From Rhizobium phaseoli (GTDB lineage: Bacteria; Pseudomonadota; Alphaproteobacteria; Rhizobiales; Rhizobiaceae): 64,000 bases of DNA. The notes under the pieces were generated by a model, which ran no database searches, was not told where the DNA came from, and was given only the letters and a program-made list of their open reading frames with translations. Positions 25,630 through 33,723 of this stretch are shown here, piece after piece; the first letter of the stretch is position 1; each line of letters starts with the position of its first letter. Both the position numbers and the translations under genes were made by a program. The stretch covers positions 1 through 64,000 of the forward strand of contig NZ_ML133578.1 of NCBI RefSeq assembly GCF_003985125.1. The letters run 5' to 3'.

Positions 25630-26306
25630 GAAATAGAGGCCCATCCATCGGGCGTCGCCGGGTTCGAGAGGGGAACCGCGTCACCTGGGTTGGATTGGGA
25701 GACCGAGCTGAGCGAGCTGGACAGCCATGAGAATAGATCGCGGAACCGCAGCGCCTTGAGCGCCAACGGAGCGCGTGTGCTGATCTGAGCCAGCGTTTCC
25801 ATGTTCGCGCCTTCCACACCGACTGCGAAAAAGGAGAACGCCTTTTCCTGCTCGCCCGCCTTCACGAGGCTCGCGGCGTTTTTCCAGGCATCCGTCGGGC
25901 CGCCGTCGGTAATCAGGAAGACCCAGGGCCGGTAGTAAGAGATACCGTTTTGACGATACTGGTCCTTGCGCTCGCGGAGCATCTGCAGGCCTTGCTCGAT
26001 AGCGGCACCCATCGGCGTGTCGCCCTGCGACGACAGGGTCGGAGCATACCAGTTCTGCACGCTCTGGAAGTCGTTGACGATAGTGACCGGGCCGAAGGTG
26101 ACCAGTCCGACCTCGACGCGTTTAGCGGCCAACGCGTCAGCGAAGAGTTCGTCCTTGAACTGAACAAGGCCGTCGTTCAACTCGCTGATGGGCCTGCCGC
26201 TCATCGAACCCGAAACGTCGAGCAGTAAGAGGCAAGGGCAACGTGGTTCCGGGTTGTCTACGAACTCGGCCCCTTCGAATGGCTGTTGCTCAAACGGATT
26301 GCTCAT
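25626..26306 (-). CDS. vWA-domain protein, TerY-like
   Basis: A 226-residue protein consisting of one von Willebrand A domain. The MIDAS motif is complete: CLLLLDVSGSMSGRP (DxSxS near residue 29), a Thr in GDTPMGAAIEQG (about 96) and VFLITDGGPTD (about 130). TerY proteins are cytosolic vWA proteins that work with a kinase and PP2C in tellurite- and phage-linked stress systems. It starts 20 bases after the hxsA stop and overlaps the PP2C gene, tying the triad to the hxs genes. Confidence 0.9.
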   Translation of the reverse strand: MSNPFEQQPFEGAEFVDNPEPRCPCLLLLDVSGSMSGRPISELNDGLVQFKDELFADALAAKRVEVGLVTFGPVTIVNDFQSVQNWYAPTLSSQGDTPMGAAIEQGLQMLRERKDQYRQNGISYYRPWVFLITDGGPTDAWKNAASLVKAGEQEKAFSFFAVGVEGANMETLAQISTRAPLALKALRFRDLFSWLSSSLSSVSQSNPGDAVPLSNPATPDGWASIS

Positions 26307-26326
26307 CGAATATCTCTCTGTTGGAT

Positions 26327-26941
26327 TCAGTTTGCGGCGATGCCAAAGGCGTCAAGCACCTCCGGCGTGATGGTTCCAGTCGCCCTGAGTTTGTAGTCCG
26401 TCTGCATAGCCATAAGCGCGGTTTTGCAGGCGGGGCCGACTTTCCCGTCGATCAGGCCCGAGTAGTAGCCATAGGCAGTGAGTGCGGTCTGAACCTGCAT
26501 GACGATGCGGGTGAACTTCTCGCTATTGCCCGGGAGCGTCTTGAGCGGGGCGGCCAGCGCAGGTGCGGCCGGAGTGATCGCGTAGGTAGGTGAGGGTGGG
26601 ACCGGAACCGCAGTTGGAGCGGGCGGCGGGGTGTAGACCGGCTTTGGCGCGGTATATGTCGGAGCGGTGTAAACCGGTGCGGGTGCGCTGTAGCTAGGAG
26701 AACTATAGGTTCGATAGCTATAACCGCTGCCACTGCTGGATCGGTGACTCGAGTGCGAGCGATGGGAGCTATGTGACCTGTGGCCCGCCAGTGTGTAGAT
26801 GTGTTTAAGCTTTAGGCGCTCAAGCACCGACGGCACCGGGCTTGGTTTGGAGACCAGGTCGCCCGGGACCATCGCATCAGCTTTGGACGGCATAAAGCCC
26901 GCCGCCAAAAACGACGGGATGAGAAAAAGCCTTTTCTTCAT
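26327..26941 (-). CDS. hxsA: HxsA, His-Xaa-Ser repeat protein
   Basis: A 204-residue protein with an N-terminal signal-like segment (MKKRLFLIPSFLAAGFMPSK). Residues 54-68 form five His-Xaa-Ser triplets in a row (HRSHSSHRSHSSHRS), followed by a Ser/Tyr- then Pro/Thr-rich linker and a C-terminal peptidoglycan-binding_1 domain (about 140-204: QTALTAYGYYSGLIDGKVGP, then KTALMAMQTDYKLRATG). This matches the HxsA class, the presumed substrate of the two radical-SAM enzymes encoded upstream. The ATG overlaps the hxsC stop (ATGA). Probably exported and bound to the cell wall after modification. Confidence 0.9.
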   Translation of the reverse strand: MKKRLFLIPSFLAAGFMPSKADAMVPGDLVSKPSPVPSVLERLKLKHIYTLAGHRSHSSHRSHSSHRSSSGSGYSYRTYSSPSYSAPAPVYTAPTYTAPKPVYTPPPAPTAVPVPPSPTYAITPAAPALAAPLKTLPGNSEKFTRIVMQVQTALTAYGYYSGLIDGKVGPACKTALMAMQTDYKLRATGTITPEVLDAFGIAAN

Positions 26942-28026
26942 ATTGGACCCAGCGCGGAGAACCCCTCGTTGTGACTATACCATTCGAAAAAACCACCACA
27001 AGCTGCGCGCTGGTCACACTGCGAGCAAAAATCGAGATACTTGCGCTTCCAGTCCGATATGGTCGACGGCGCGTACGAGCGGTATGCCATCGGCACCGAA
27101 CAAAGCGGAAAATTGTAGAGCGAGACGTCAACTCCCCTGGCAACGCTGAGGTCTATCGCCGAGGCTATAGGCGCGAAGTCAGCGGACGAGTCGTAGAACG
27201 ACTTCTGCCAGTTCATACGTCCGTAGCCGATCCGCTCCATCTGCATGAGGGCCCAGACGTGAACGAAGCTGAGCCTCGTGAACACAAAATCCGCCAAGTC
27301 AGCGAGCCCGCTGATGTTCTGGCGCATCACCACAGTGCGAAGTTCGACCGATGCGCCGGCGGTCATGAGAGCGCCCAAGCCCTTTTCAAGCTGACGAAAC
27401 GCCCCGGGTTTCCCGACGATCTCGTCGTGTGCTGCAGGATCGGCCGAATATAACGGAACTCCCCAGAGGATGCGTCCAGTTCCGATCTCCAACAGTGCCG
27501 CGACATCTGACGGCTCGAAATGCTGGCCGTTCGTCAGGATGTGAAAGGTGACGTCGGGCCGTGCTTGGCTGACTGCCCGCAGCATGTCGAACAGTCTCGA
27601 TTTAAGGAGGAGGGGTTCGCCGCCGGATATCCCGATCACCGCTCCGGTGGGCGACAGGAGTGCAGCTTCCGCAAACTGGCCAAAGAGATCGGTGTGCTGG
27701 CTCTTGGGCGGCTGTGAGCACATGACGCAGAGCTGGTCGCACTGCTCGGTAACAAGGAAGGTGTTGTGCTGCGACGAGGCTCTTATAAGCCTTTGGGCGC
27801 TTGCCTGGCCCGGTAGGGCGAGGATGACATCTCCGTCATAGTCCTCGCCGCCCTGAGGATGGAGCACGAGCGAAAACCCATTGAGGTCGTACTCCAGGCG
27901 ATCGCTTGATCGATCTATCAAGACGGCATCGCTCTCGGACGTCGCGTCCGTGGCCGAGTTGCACAGCCTGACCACGAGCGGTTCCGCCAAGGGTAGCTGA
28001 TCGATCGGCACTCTGAGGTTTATCAT
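26938..28026 (-). CDS. hxsC: HxsC, radical SAM enzyme of His-Xaa-Ser system
   Basis: A 362-residue enzyme starting MINLRVPIDQ at an ATG overlapping the hxsB stop; a longer frame would add 16 residues inside hxsB. The [4Fe-4S] motif is CDQLCVMC (C96, C100, C103), and the barrel follows with VIGISGGEPLL and FHILTNGQHF. The C-terminus holds a second Cys group (FPLCSVPMA, FCSQCDQRAACGGFF), typical of auxiliary clusters. In the Hxs system it works with HxsB on the HxsA repeat; the chemistry is unknown. Confidence 0.9.
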   Translation of the reverse strand: MINLRVPIDQLPLAEPLVVRLCNSATDATSESDAVLIDRSSDRLEYDLNGFSLVLHPQGGEDYDGDVILALPGQASAQRLIRASSQHNTFLVTEQCDQLCVMCSQPPKSQHTDLFGQFAEAALLSPTGAVIGISGGEPLLLKSRLFDMLRAVSQARPDVTFHILTNGQHFEPSDVAALLEIGTGRILWGVPLYSADPAAHDEIVGKPGAFRQLEKGLGALMTAGASVELRTVVMRQNISGLADLADFVFTRLSFVHVWALMQMERIGYGRMNWQKSFYDSSADFAPIASAIDLSVARGVDVSLYNFPLCSVPMAYRSYAPSTISDWKRKYLDFCSQCDQRAACGGFFEWYSHNEGFSALGPI

Positions 28027-29432
28027 CGATGCCACCTCGCCAGTGCGCGATCGAACTGATGCACCCCAGCCCATATCGCCATGGATTTCCGGACCTTGGG
28101 GTCATCGGAATAGATCATCGAGAAGATTTTATCGAAGATGTAGGTATGCCGCTGGCAGAAATCCGTGAAGTGTTTGGGCATGTCGATCCGGCCGTAGCGG
28201 GAAAGGTCGTCGACCAGGTCGACGCCACAGTAGGGCTGGTAGGGACAGTGCACGCAGTCCGGATGATAGTTGTTCAGCGCTTCGGAGTTCAAGGTTTCGA
28301 TTGTCGAGCGGTCTATCCCGTCGAACACGTCCCCCATAGAGAGGTCGAACTGACCGAGACGGGTGACCATCCGCGCTTCGTCCGTAGGGTAGACCTTGCC
28401 GTCGTAATCAATGACCACATAGCCGTAGCCGACGATGTTGGGGCTTCTGAGATCGACATGCCCGTTATGGCCTGATCTCAGAACTCGCCGCAGGCAATGG
28501 ACGAAATAGTACTCTTCGACTGCGTAATCCGCTGTCCAGTTGTATTCGACGAGGTCGTCGATGAAGTCGGAATGGTATTTGTTCCAGGTGGCGGCTGAGG
28601 CTGCCGCGTCGTATTTCTTCCGCGCGAATCCCTGGAAGTTGATCGGCCTCAGATAGATGGACCGCATCCCGAGGAATGCATAGGTTTCGATCACGGACCG
28701 TGCGAGGGGCGGACGGTGCGGGTTTATTGTCGGCAAAGCGGAGACCTTATCCGTTCCCAGCTGCTTGAGTGCGCGATGTAGGTTAGACTCGAAGGCCCGT
28801 GTTTTGTCGCAGGAGAGCGTACGCTGCCTCTCGTGCGTAAGCATGTCGCCATCGAGTGACGTACTGACGACGACATCTGGGAGTTGGAAAAATTGCCAAG
28901 CATCCTCCGAGATTTCCTGAAGGTTGGTGCAGACGACGAACTCGCAGCTCTCGAATGTCGTCAGACAGAACTCTCGGACTTTGGTGAGGACGTCTAAGCG
29001 AAGGCTGGGTTCTCCTCCCTGAAATTCGATCTTGATTTTGCGCGTGGTTAGGCCGCCCAGAAACCTAAGGACTGCATCGAGCGTGCGGTCGTCCCAGTCG
29101 AAACCCGGCGTGTTTTCGTTGACCCGTGATACCTGGCAGTAACCGCAGGCAAGGTTGCAGCGGAGCGTGGGCACTAGGATGACGTAATCGAGTTCGCCGG
29201 GGCTATATAAACGGCTCGCGAACCGATGTTCGAAGCCCGCGTAGGCGAGGTCCCCCGCTTCCTCGAACGCGTGCCCATTTCGAAGGAGATAGTCCTGGTC
29301 TCGATCGGTCAAACGATCCAGGGCATATCGGGTCAGAAAGTCATGATCGGATTTGAAGTATGAGCCGGCTTCGTCGGCAAATAGCAGATCACCAGACGGC
29401 GAGGGACGGAAGCGCAGCGGAAAGACAGTCAT
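28023..29432 (-). CDS. hxsB: HxsB, radical SAM enzyme of His-Xaa-Ser system
   Basis: A 469-residue radical SAM protein. The N-terminal leader domain (about 1-80) is followed by VPTLRCNLACGYCQVSR (C92, C96, C99), then KIKIEFQGGEPSLR and VVCTNLQEIS of the barrel, and a SPASM-like C-terminus (HPDCVHCPYQPYCGVDLV, then DFCQRH). Its order directly after hxsD and before hxsC, with ATGA overlaps on both sides, is the standard hxsDBCA layout. It probably carries out the main peptide modification. Confidence 0.92.
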   Translation of the reverse strand: MTVFPLRFRPSPSGDLLFADEAGSYFKSDHDFLTRYALDRLTDRDQDYLLRNGHAFEEAGDLAYAGFEHRFASRLYSPGELDYVILVPTLRCNLACGYCQVSRVNENTPGFDWDDRTLDAVLRFLGGLTTRKIKIEFQGGEPSLRLDVLTKVREFCLTTFESCEFVVCTNLQEISEDAWQFFQLPDVVVSTSLDGDMLTHERQRTLSCDKTRAFESNLHRALKQLGTDKVSALPTINPHRPPLARSVIETYAFLGMRSIYLRPINFQGFARKKYDAAASAATWNKYHSDFIDDLVEYNWTADYAVEEYYFVHCLRRVLRSGHNGHVDLRSPNIVGYGYVVIDYDGKVYPTDEARMVTRLGQFDLSMGDVFDGIDRSTIETLNSEALNNYHPDCVHCPYQPYCGVDLVDDLSRYGRIDMPKHFTDFCQRHTYIFDKIFSMIYSDDPKVRKSMAIWAGVHQFDRALARWHR

Positions 29433-29677
29433 CGCCCGGTCACACCGGCGACCAGCGCGCGCCTCAGGGGCAGGGTCTCGCTATAAATCTTCTGGCGATA
29501 AAGGCAGAACATGAACTGCTGTTCTAGGTCCCTGATGTCGACGACCTCGTTTCCGGCGATAACGGCGGTGGCCCCGCTTATCATCACGTCCATGCCAGGA
29601 TTGAGGTAGCGAAACCGTACCACCGCATCGGCGACATATGGCGCGAGTTCAGGGGCGATCTCGAAATTCAGGAGCAT
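29429..29677 (-). CDS. hxsD: HxsD, small His-Xaa-Ser system protein
   Basis: An 82-residue protein if started at the ATG of MLLNFEIAPELAPYVADAVV; a TTG at 29725 would add 16 residues (end point common to both). The strand-helix pattern (DAVVRFRYLNPGMDVMIS, then LEQQFMFCLYRQKIYSETLP) and its position before hxsB fit HxsD, a small partner comparable in size to RiPP recognition proteins. Its stop overlaps the hxsB ATG by ATGA. It appears to be the first gene of the operon. Confidence 0.82.
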   Translation of the reverse strand: MLLNFEIAPELAPYVADAVVRFRYLNPGMDVMISGATAVIAGNEVVDIRDLEQQFMFCLYRQKIYSETLPLRRALVAGVTGR

Positions 29678-29767
29678 GATATAGGTCGGTGTATTTGCAG
29701 GTGTTGGTTGAACATATCGGCCCAAGGATTCGTGAGCAATCGCTAAATCTTCGGATGGTTACGACGA

Positions 29768-30949
29768 TCAGTGAGCGTTCTCGGCGATGGTCTTAAAACA
29801 ATCGTCCATCGGGCCGACTTCACGTTTCAGCAAATCTGTCCATTCGCCGTCGTCAAAACCGAAGAACTGGAGGTAGCATTTGCTGGCTTCGTAGTCGGCC
29901 CATTGCGCCACAAGGAGCCGGCTGTCGAGCTGGTACTTCAAGCTGAGGTACATATTATCCTCGCCACCGACGGGAACGTTGAACACCTGGCCCGTTCGGT
30001 TGTTGCCGACGTAAGCGAAGGAGCACCCGGTGCCGCAACCGATCTGAATCACAGAATACTCTCCGGCAAATGCGGGGCCGCCGCTCATCCCATCAGTTAT
30101 CCGTGTCCGAAAATTGGTGAACTCTTTGTCCCGCCCGGGGAAGTCGGGGAAGTTGTTCGGTCCGGAGTAGGTACGGAAGACCGGGAGTTGCCCTGGCTTG
30201 ATCCGTGCCAGTGAGATGGCCGGGTGTTTGGATGTAATCTCTTGTGATGACCAGGTAATCGCCCTGTAGCCGATGTCCAATGTTCGCTTGGTGCCTTGGC
30301 TATTTTCCAGGTACTCGCGCCTGGAAACGCCGATTGTCCTAAGCTTGGCGGCCGGGGGCGCGTTTTTGTACGCGTCTGCTCCGAAGGTTGCCTTGAGCTT
30401 TGCGGCCTCATCGCTGTCTATCGACGTCACGAATGTCGCGACGGCGTCCGTCCCGCTGACGTCAAAATAGCTGAGAATGCTGATCGCCCCGCCGGAGGAA
30501 GCGACGACCGGGGATTGGGAGGCATAGAGGATTCCCTTGGAGCCCATCTGCGATCGGATTTCGCTCAAGGATGTTTTGCCGAACGTCAACGCACCGTAGC
30601 CCGTCGACGGCCCAGCGCCGCCTTTCGGCCAAGTCGCCTGGAGCGCGACGAGGCGGTCCGAAGGCTTCTGATAGGTAGCCTCGAGGTCCACTCCATCGGA
30701 GCCATGATACGTTAGTGTCGTGAACGCACCGTCCGCTTTCGTTTCCGATGGTACACCGAGCCGCTGAAGGGTAATCTTGTCGTCGCCAAGCTGAAATCCC
30801 TCGATCGACTGAGCGCCCGAAGTCGATGCCGCAGTAAGCAAAGCAAACAGGGTGATCAGGCCGAAAACCCGATTTTGGTGCCCCGTTAAACCGAGTGCAC
30901 GAGCCCTTACGCCTGCCATTGCGAGACCAACCAATTGTTCGGATATCAT
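29768..30949 (-). CDS. Exported hypothetical protein upstream of hxsD
   Basis: A 393-residue protein. The start chosen (MISEQLVGLAMAGVRARALG) has GAGGGAA upstream; a signal peptide-like hydrophobic segment (VFGLITLFALLTAAS) ends near TSGAQS. The mature part holds an N-terminal segment resembling bacterial Gly-rich beta repeats (FQLGDDKITLQRLGVPSETK), a middle domain with DGMSGGPAFAGEYSVIQIG, and the tail YEASKCYLQFFGFDDGEWTD. The GMSGGP wording recalls a trypsin-like active-site loop, but no His/Asp partners are clear. It lies 90 bases before hxsD on the same strand, so it may be part of the same unit. Confidence 0.7.
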   Translation of the reverse strand: MISEQLVGLAMAGVRARALGLTGHQNRVFGLITLFALLTAASTSGAQSIEGFQLGDDKITLQRLGVPSETKADGAFTTLTYHGSDGVDLEATYQKPSDRLVALQATWPKGGAGPSTGYGALTFGKTSLSEIRSQMGSKGILYASQSPVVASSGGAISILSYFDVSGTDAVATFVTSIDSDEAAKLKATFGADAYKNAPPAAKLRTIGVSRREYLENSQGTKRTLDIGYRAITWSSQEITSKHPAISLARIKPGQLPVFRTYSGPNNFPDFPGRDKEFTNFRTRITDGMSGGPAFAGEYSVIQIGCGTGCSFAYVGNNRTGQVFNVPVGGEDNMYLSLKYQLDSRLLVAQWADYEASKCYLQFFGFDDGEWTDLLKREVGPMDDCFKTIAENAH

Positions 30950-31230
30950 TAGTATTCCCTCAGAGGCTGAGGCTACCAAGAAGATGCGCTTATGCAAGCA
31001 TTCTGTTTAAGGAAACATCGTACAAGTTGCGCCCGTGTCGGTGACCAGTTGGCTCAACATTCCCCTGACTTTGATGCCCGCAACTACGGATTTGCGCGAT
31101 GTCCGATCACGCCATAGCCCCCCAACTGCCGATCCCTTAGGGGGCGTCACGCAGTGCGTCCTCATTTAGAGTAGAATAAACCTAGAGTTTCTTTCCTCAA
31201 TCGGAGCTACTTCCGGATCGCGGTCCTTCA

Positions 31231-33714
31231 GTGTATACCTCGCGACCGAGAAGAGCTGGGGGGCTTTTGTTGGAATTGTCGTTTTCACCACGCGCATTAC
31301 TGGCGTCTCACGCCTGGACATCGGTATTCTTTACAACCTATTCACTCAGCCTATCGTTTCTAGAAGCCATACCATTGGCGGCGGTCAATCGAAGTTACCG
31401 CGATTTCACTGTCGTAACCGACGTGGCAGGTTACCGTTCGTCATTGGCGGATGTCGGCGCGGTCGGTATCGGTCGCGATTACAATCTTGTGCCAGTCCAG
31501 TGCGCGACCGGGGTATTCCATCCCAAGATCGGTCTGTTCGCTGCTCAAGACGGCGAGGTCAGAGCAACCGTCGGCTCGGGGAACCTGTCGTTCGGTGGAT
31601 GGGGGTACAACAACGAGGTTCTGGAGGTCCTTCGCCCAGGGCGAGACTCCGCATGCTTTTCTGGATTGGCAGACCTGATCGAAGCAATCCAGCGTGAGGC
31701 CCGTCCAGGAGGATTTCTCGATTGCCTGCGCGCTCCCGACCTCCATAACTACGTGTCGCTGGCCCGTCGGTCCTCTCTGGTGCCAGGCAGCGGGACCGGG
31801 CGGCTCCTGCACACCATGGCTGGTCCCTTGACTTCGCAAATCGCAGGCTTGGTGGACGAACTGGGCGGCGCTGAAGAGTTGACAATTGTCTCGCCCTTTT
31901 TCTCGGCCCATCACGGGATCGCCGCGCTCGCCCAAGCGGTCGGGTGCGATAATCTCCGGGTCGCCGTGCCCCCGCGAGCGCCATCGGTTTTCGACTTCTC
32001 GGCAGCCTCCGCCGCCGGTCTCCAGGTTCGCCCAGTTTCCTGTGACGAATTCAACGATAGCCGCCCGCTTCACTCCAAGTTGTTCGACATTGGTTGTCGC
32101 CAAGGGCGATTGATTGTCAGCGGCAGCGCCAACGCGACGGTTCAGGCGCTCGGGAGAGCAAACGTCGAAGCGGTCGTCGCCCGTATCCACGACCGCGCTC
32201 CGATGTTCGGTTGGATATCGGCCAATGCGCAGGGGTGCCAAACGACCGGAGAGGAGGCACCGCGAGAGGAGGAGCGCGCCTCGCTTGCCGTCGACTACGA
32301 TGGCGGACTCATCAAAGGACGTGTCATGGGAGGCGGCGTGACCGCCGGGACTTGGACGGTCAGTATTGCTTGGGGCGCGAGGAGGGAAGCTGGACCGGAC
32401 GTGGTCATCGATGAAGATGGCTACTTCGCATTTAAGCCGCCAGGCTCATTCGATCCGATGAGGGTTGGGTCGTCAGTCCAGCTAATCCTGCTGCGAGAAG
32501 CGGCCGAGCTTCGAGGATGGCTTATCCTTCGCGGCTTCATCGATGCGATGAACAGGCGAGGGCCGATCGCTCGCTCTCTCGGGCGGATGATCGCAGGCGT
32601 CGAAACGCTCAATGATCTCACGGCTATCATGGAATACGTGTCGCGAGAACCACGAACGTTTCTCGATGCCGCCGAACGGTCTGGGGGAGGGAGATCGGAT
32701 CGTGAGCAGACAGCGGGCCTGAAAGTGGTTCGACCATTCGCCGCGGGTGACGCCTTCGGACTCTCCCATAATGGAGACAGAGGATCGGGCATCGTCAGCA
32801 ATGGCGATGAATTGATCGACGCACTGGTTCGTATGCTCGCGACCGCCGCTCCGCAAGAAAACGACGACAGTGGCGATGACGAGGAAGAGGACGACCTTTC
32901 TCTTCACGGAGGAAACGAGAACCGAAAGCAGGGGGGTGGCAAAGAGCCGAAAAGCGGAGGCCAGACGCAAAGAGTGAAGCCACAGGTCATGGAGGTGGCC
33001 TTCAATCGCCTCTTCGAGGAGCTGGTGCGAGTACCAGCTGGTCCAGCCCGCGCACCGGGATTATTTTTGGTCTTCGATATGATCGCCAGGATCGCTCCCC
33101 GAAGTTCTCTTGGCGAAGAGCTGGTCCCGCGGCTTTTGGCAAAGTGGTTGCAGACGGCGGCCGGCTCGAGGCCGGTAGATGTGGACCCGACGGGATTGGA
33201 CGAATGTGTAGCGGCAACAGTGTGCAGGCTCGTTATCGGTGACTCTGGCAAGGCCCGGGCCATGCACGAATTCCTCCAGGCCTGGACCGGAGGCGAGGTG
33301 CCTGAGGAATTCGAAGTATTCTGTGAACCGCAAGCCGGAAAGCTAAACGAAGAGGCTTTGGCTCCTGGAACACAGCAGAGCCAATGGTCGGAGGCATGGT
33401 CGGCAATCCTAAGGACGAAGACCCCCTGGAGCCGCATGAACGATCTCCGCAAGGCGCTGGCTGAGAAGAATGGCCCATACGAACCGCCAAGCGGCGCGAC
33501 CACGAATGAACTCGCGACGATTTCTCGATTTTCCGCAAGGGAAGGGCGTCTGGACCGCATTGTATGGATGGAGTCCAGGGCCGGCGACAAACCAGGTTGT
33601 CCAAGGTGTGGATTTAGGTTCCCCGGCCTAAGCCAGTCGCGCTTCAAGCGAAACCGGATTGCTACCTGCGACAATTTCCACTGCGGCCGTGTCGTGGTCG
33701 ACGTATCCCTTTAG
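31231..33714 (+). CDS. PLD-like nuclease-type protein with zinc ribbon
   Basis: An 827-residue protein from a GTG start. Two phospholipase D-type half-sites are visible: FHPKIGLF (H97, K99) with VGSGNLSFGGWGYNNE, and PLHSKLFDI with IVSGSANATVQALGRANVE (about 275-300). Together they make one active site of a PLD-fold nuclease or phosphodiesterase. The middle is unrecognised and includes an acidic stretch (DDSGDDEEEDD, about 547). The C-terminus is a zinc ribbon: PGCPRCGFRF...CDNFHCG. It is the first gene of a tight three-gene operon and likely acts on nucleic acid. Confidence 0.8.
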   Translation: MYTSRPRRAGGLLLELSFSPRALLASHAWTSVFFTTYSLSLSFLEAIPLAAVNRSYRDFTVVTDVAGYRSSLADVGAVGIGRDYNLVPVQCATGVFHPKIGLFAAQDGEVRATVGSGNLSFGGWGYNNEVLEVLRPGRDSACFSGLADLIEAIQREARPGGFLDCLRAPDLHNYVSLARRSSLVPGSGTGRLLHTMAGPLTSQIAGLVDELGGAEELTIVSPFFSAHHGIAALAQAVGCDNLRVAVPPRAPSVFDFSAASAAGLQVRPVSCDEFNDSRPLHSKLFDIGCRQGRLIVSGSANATVQALGRANVEAVVARIHDRAPMFGWISANAQGCQTTGEEAPREEERASLAVDYDGGLIKGRVMGGGVTAGTWTVSIAWGARREAGPDVVIDEDGYFAFKPPGSFDPMRVGSSVQLILLREAAELRGWLILRGFIDAMNRRGPIARSLGRMIAGVETLNDLTAIMEYVSREPRTFLDAAERSGGGRSDREQTAGLKVVRPFAAGDAFGLSHNGDRGSGIVSNGDELIDALVRMLATAAPQENDDSGDDEEEDDLSLHGGNENRKQGGGKEPKSGGQTQRVKPQVMEVAFNRLFEELVRVPAGPARAPGLFLVFDMIARIAPRSSLGEELVPRLLAKWLQTAAGSRPVDVDPTGLDECVAATVCRLVIGDSGKARAMHEFLQAWTGGEVPEEFEVFCEPQAGKLNEEALAPGTQQSQWSEAWSAILRTKTPWSRMNDLRKALAEKNGPYEPPSGATTNELATISRFSAREGRLDRIVWMESRAGDKPGCPRCGFRFPGLSQSRFKRNRIATCDNFHCGRVVVDVSL

Positions 33715-33723
33715 GAGAGCGTG

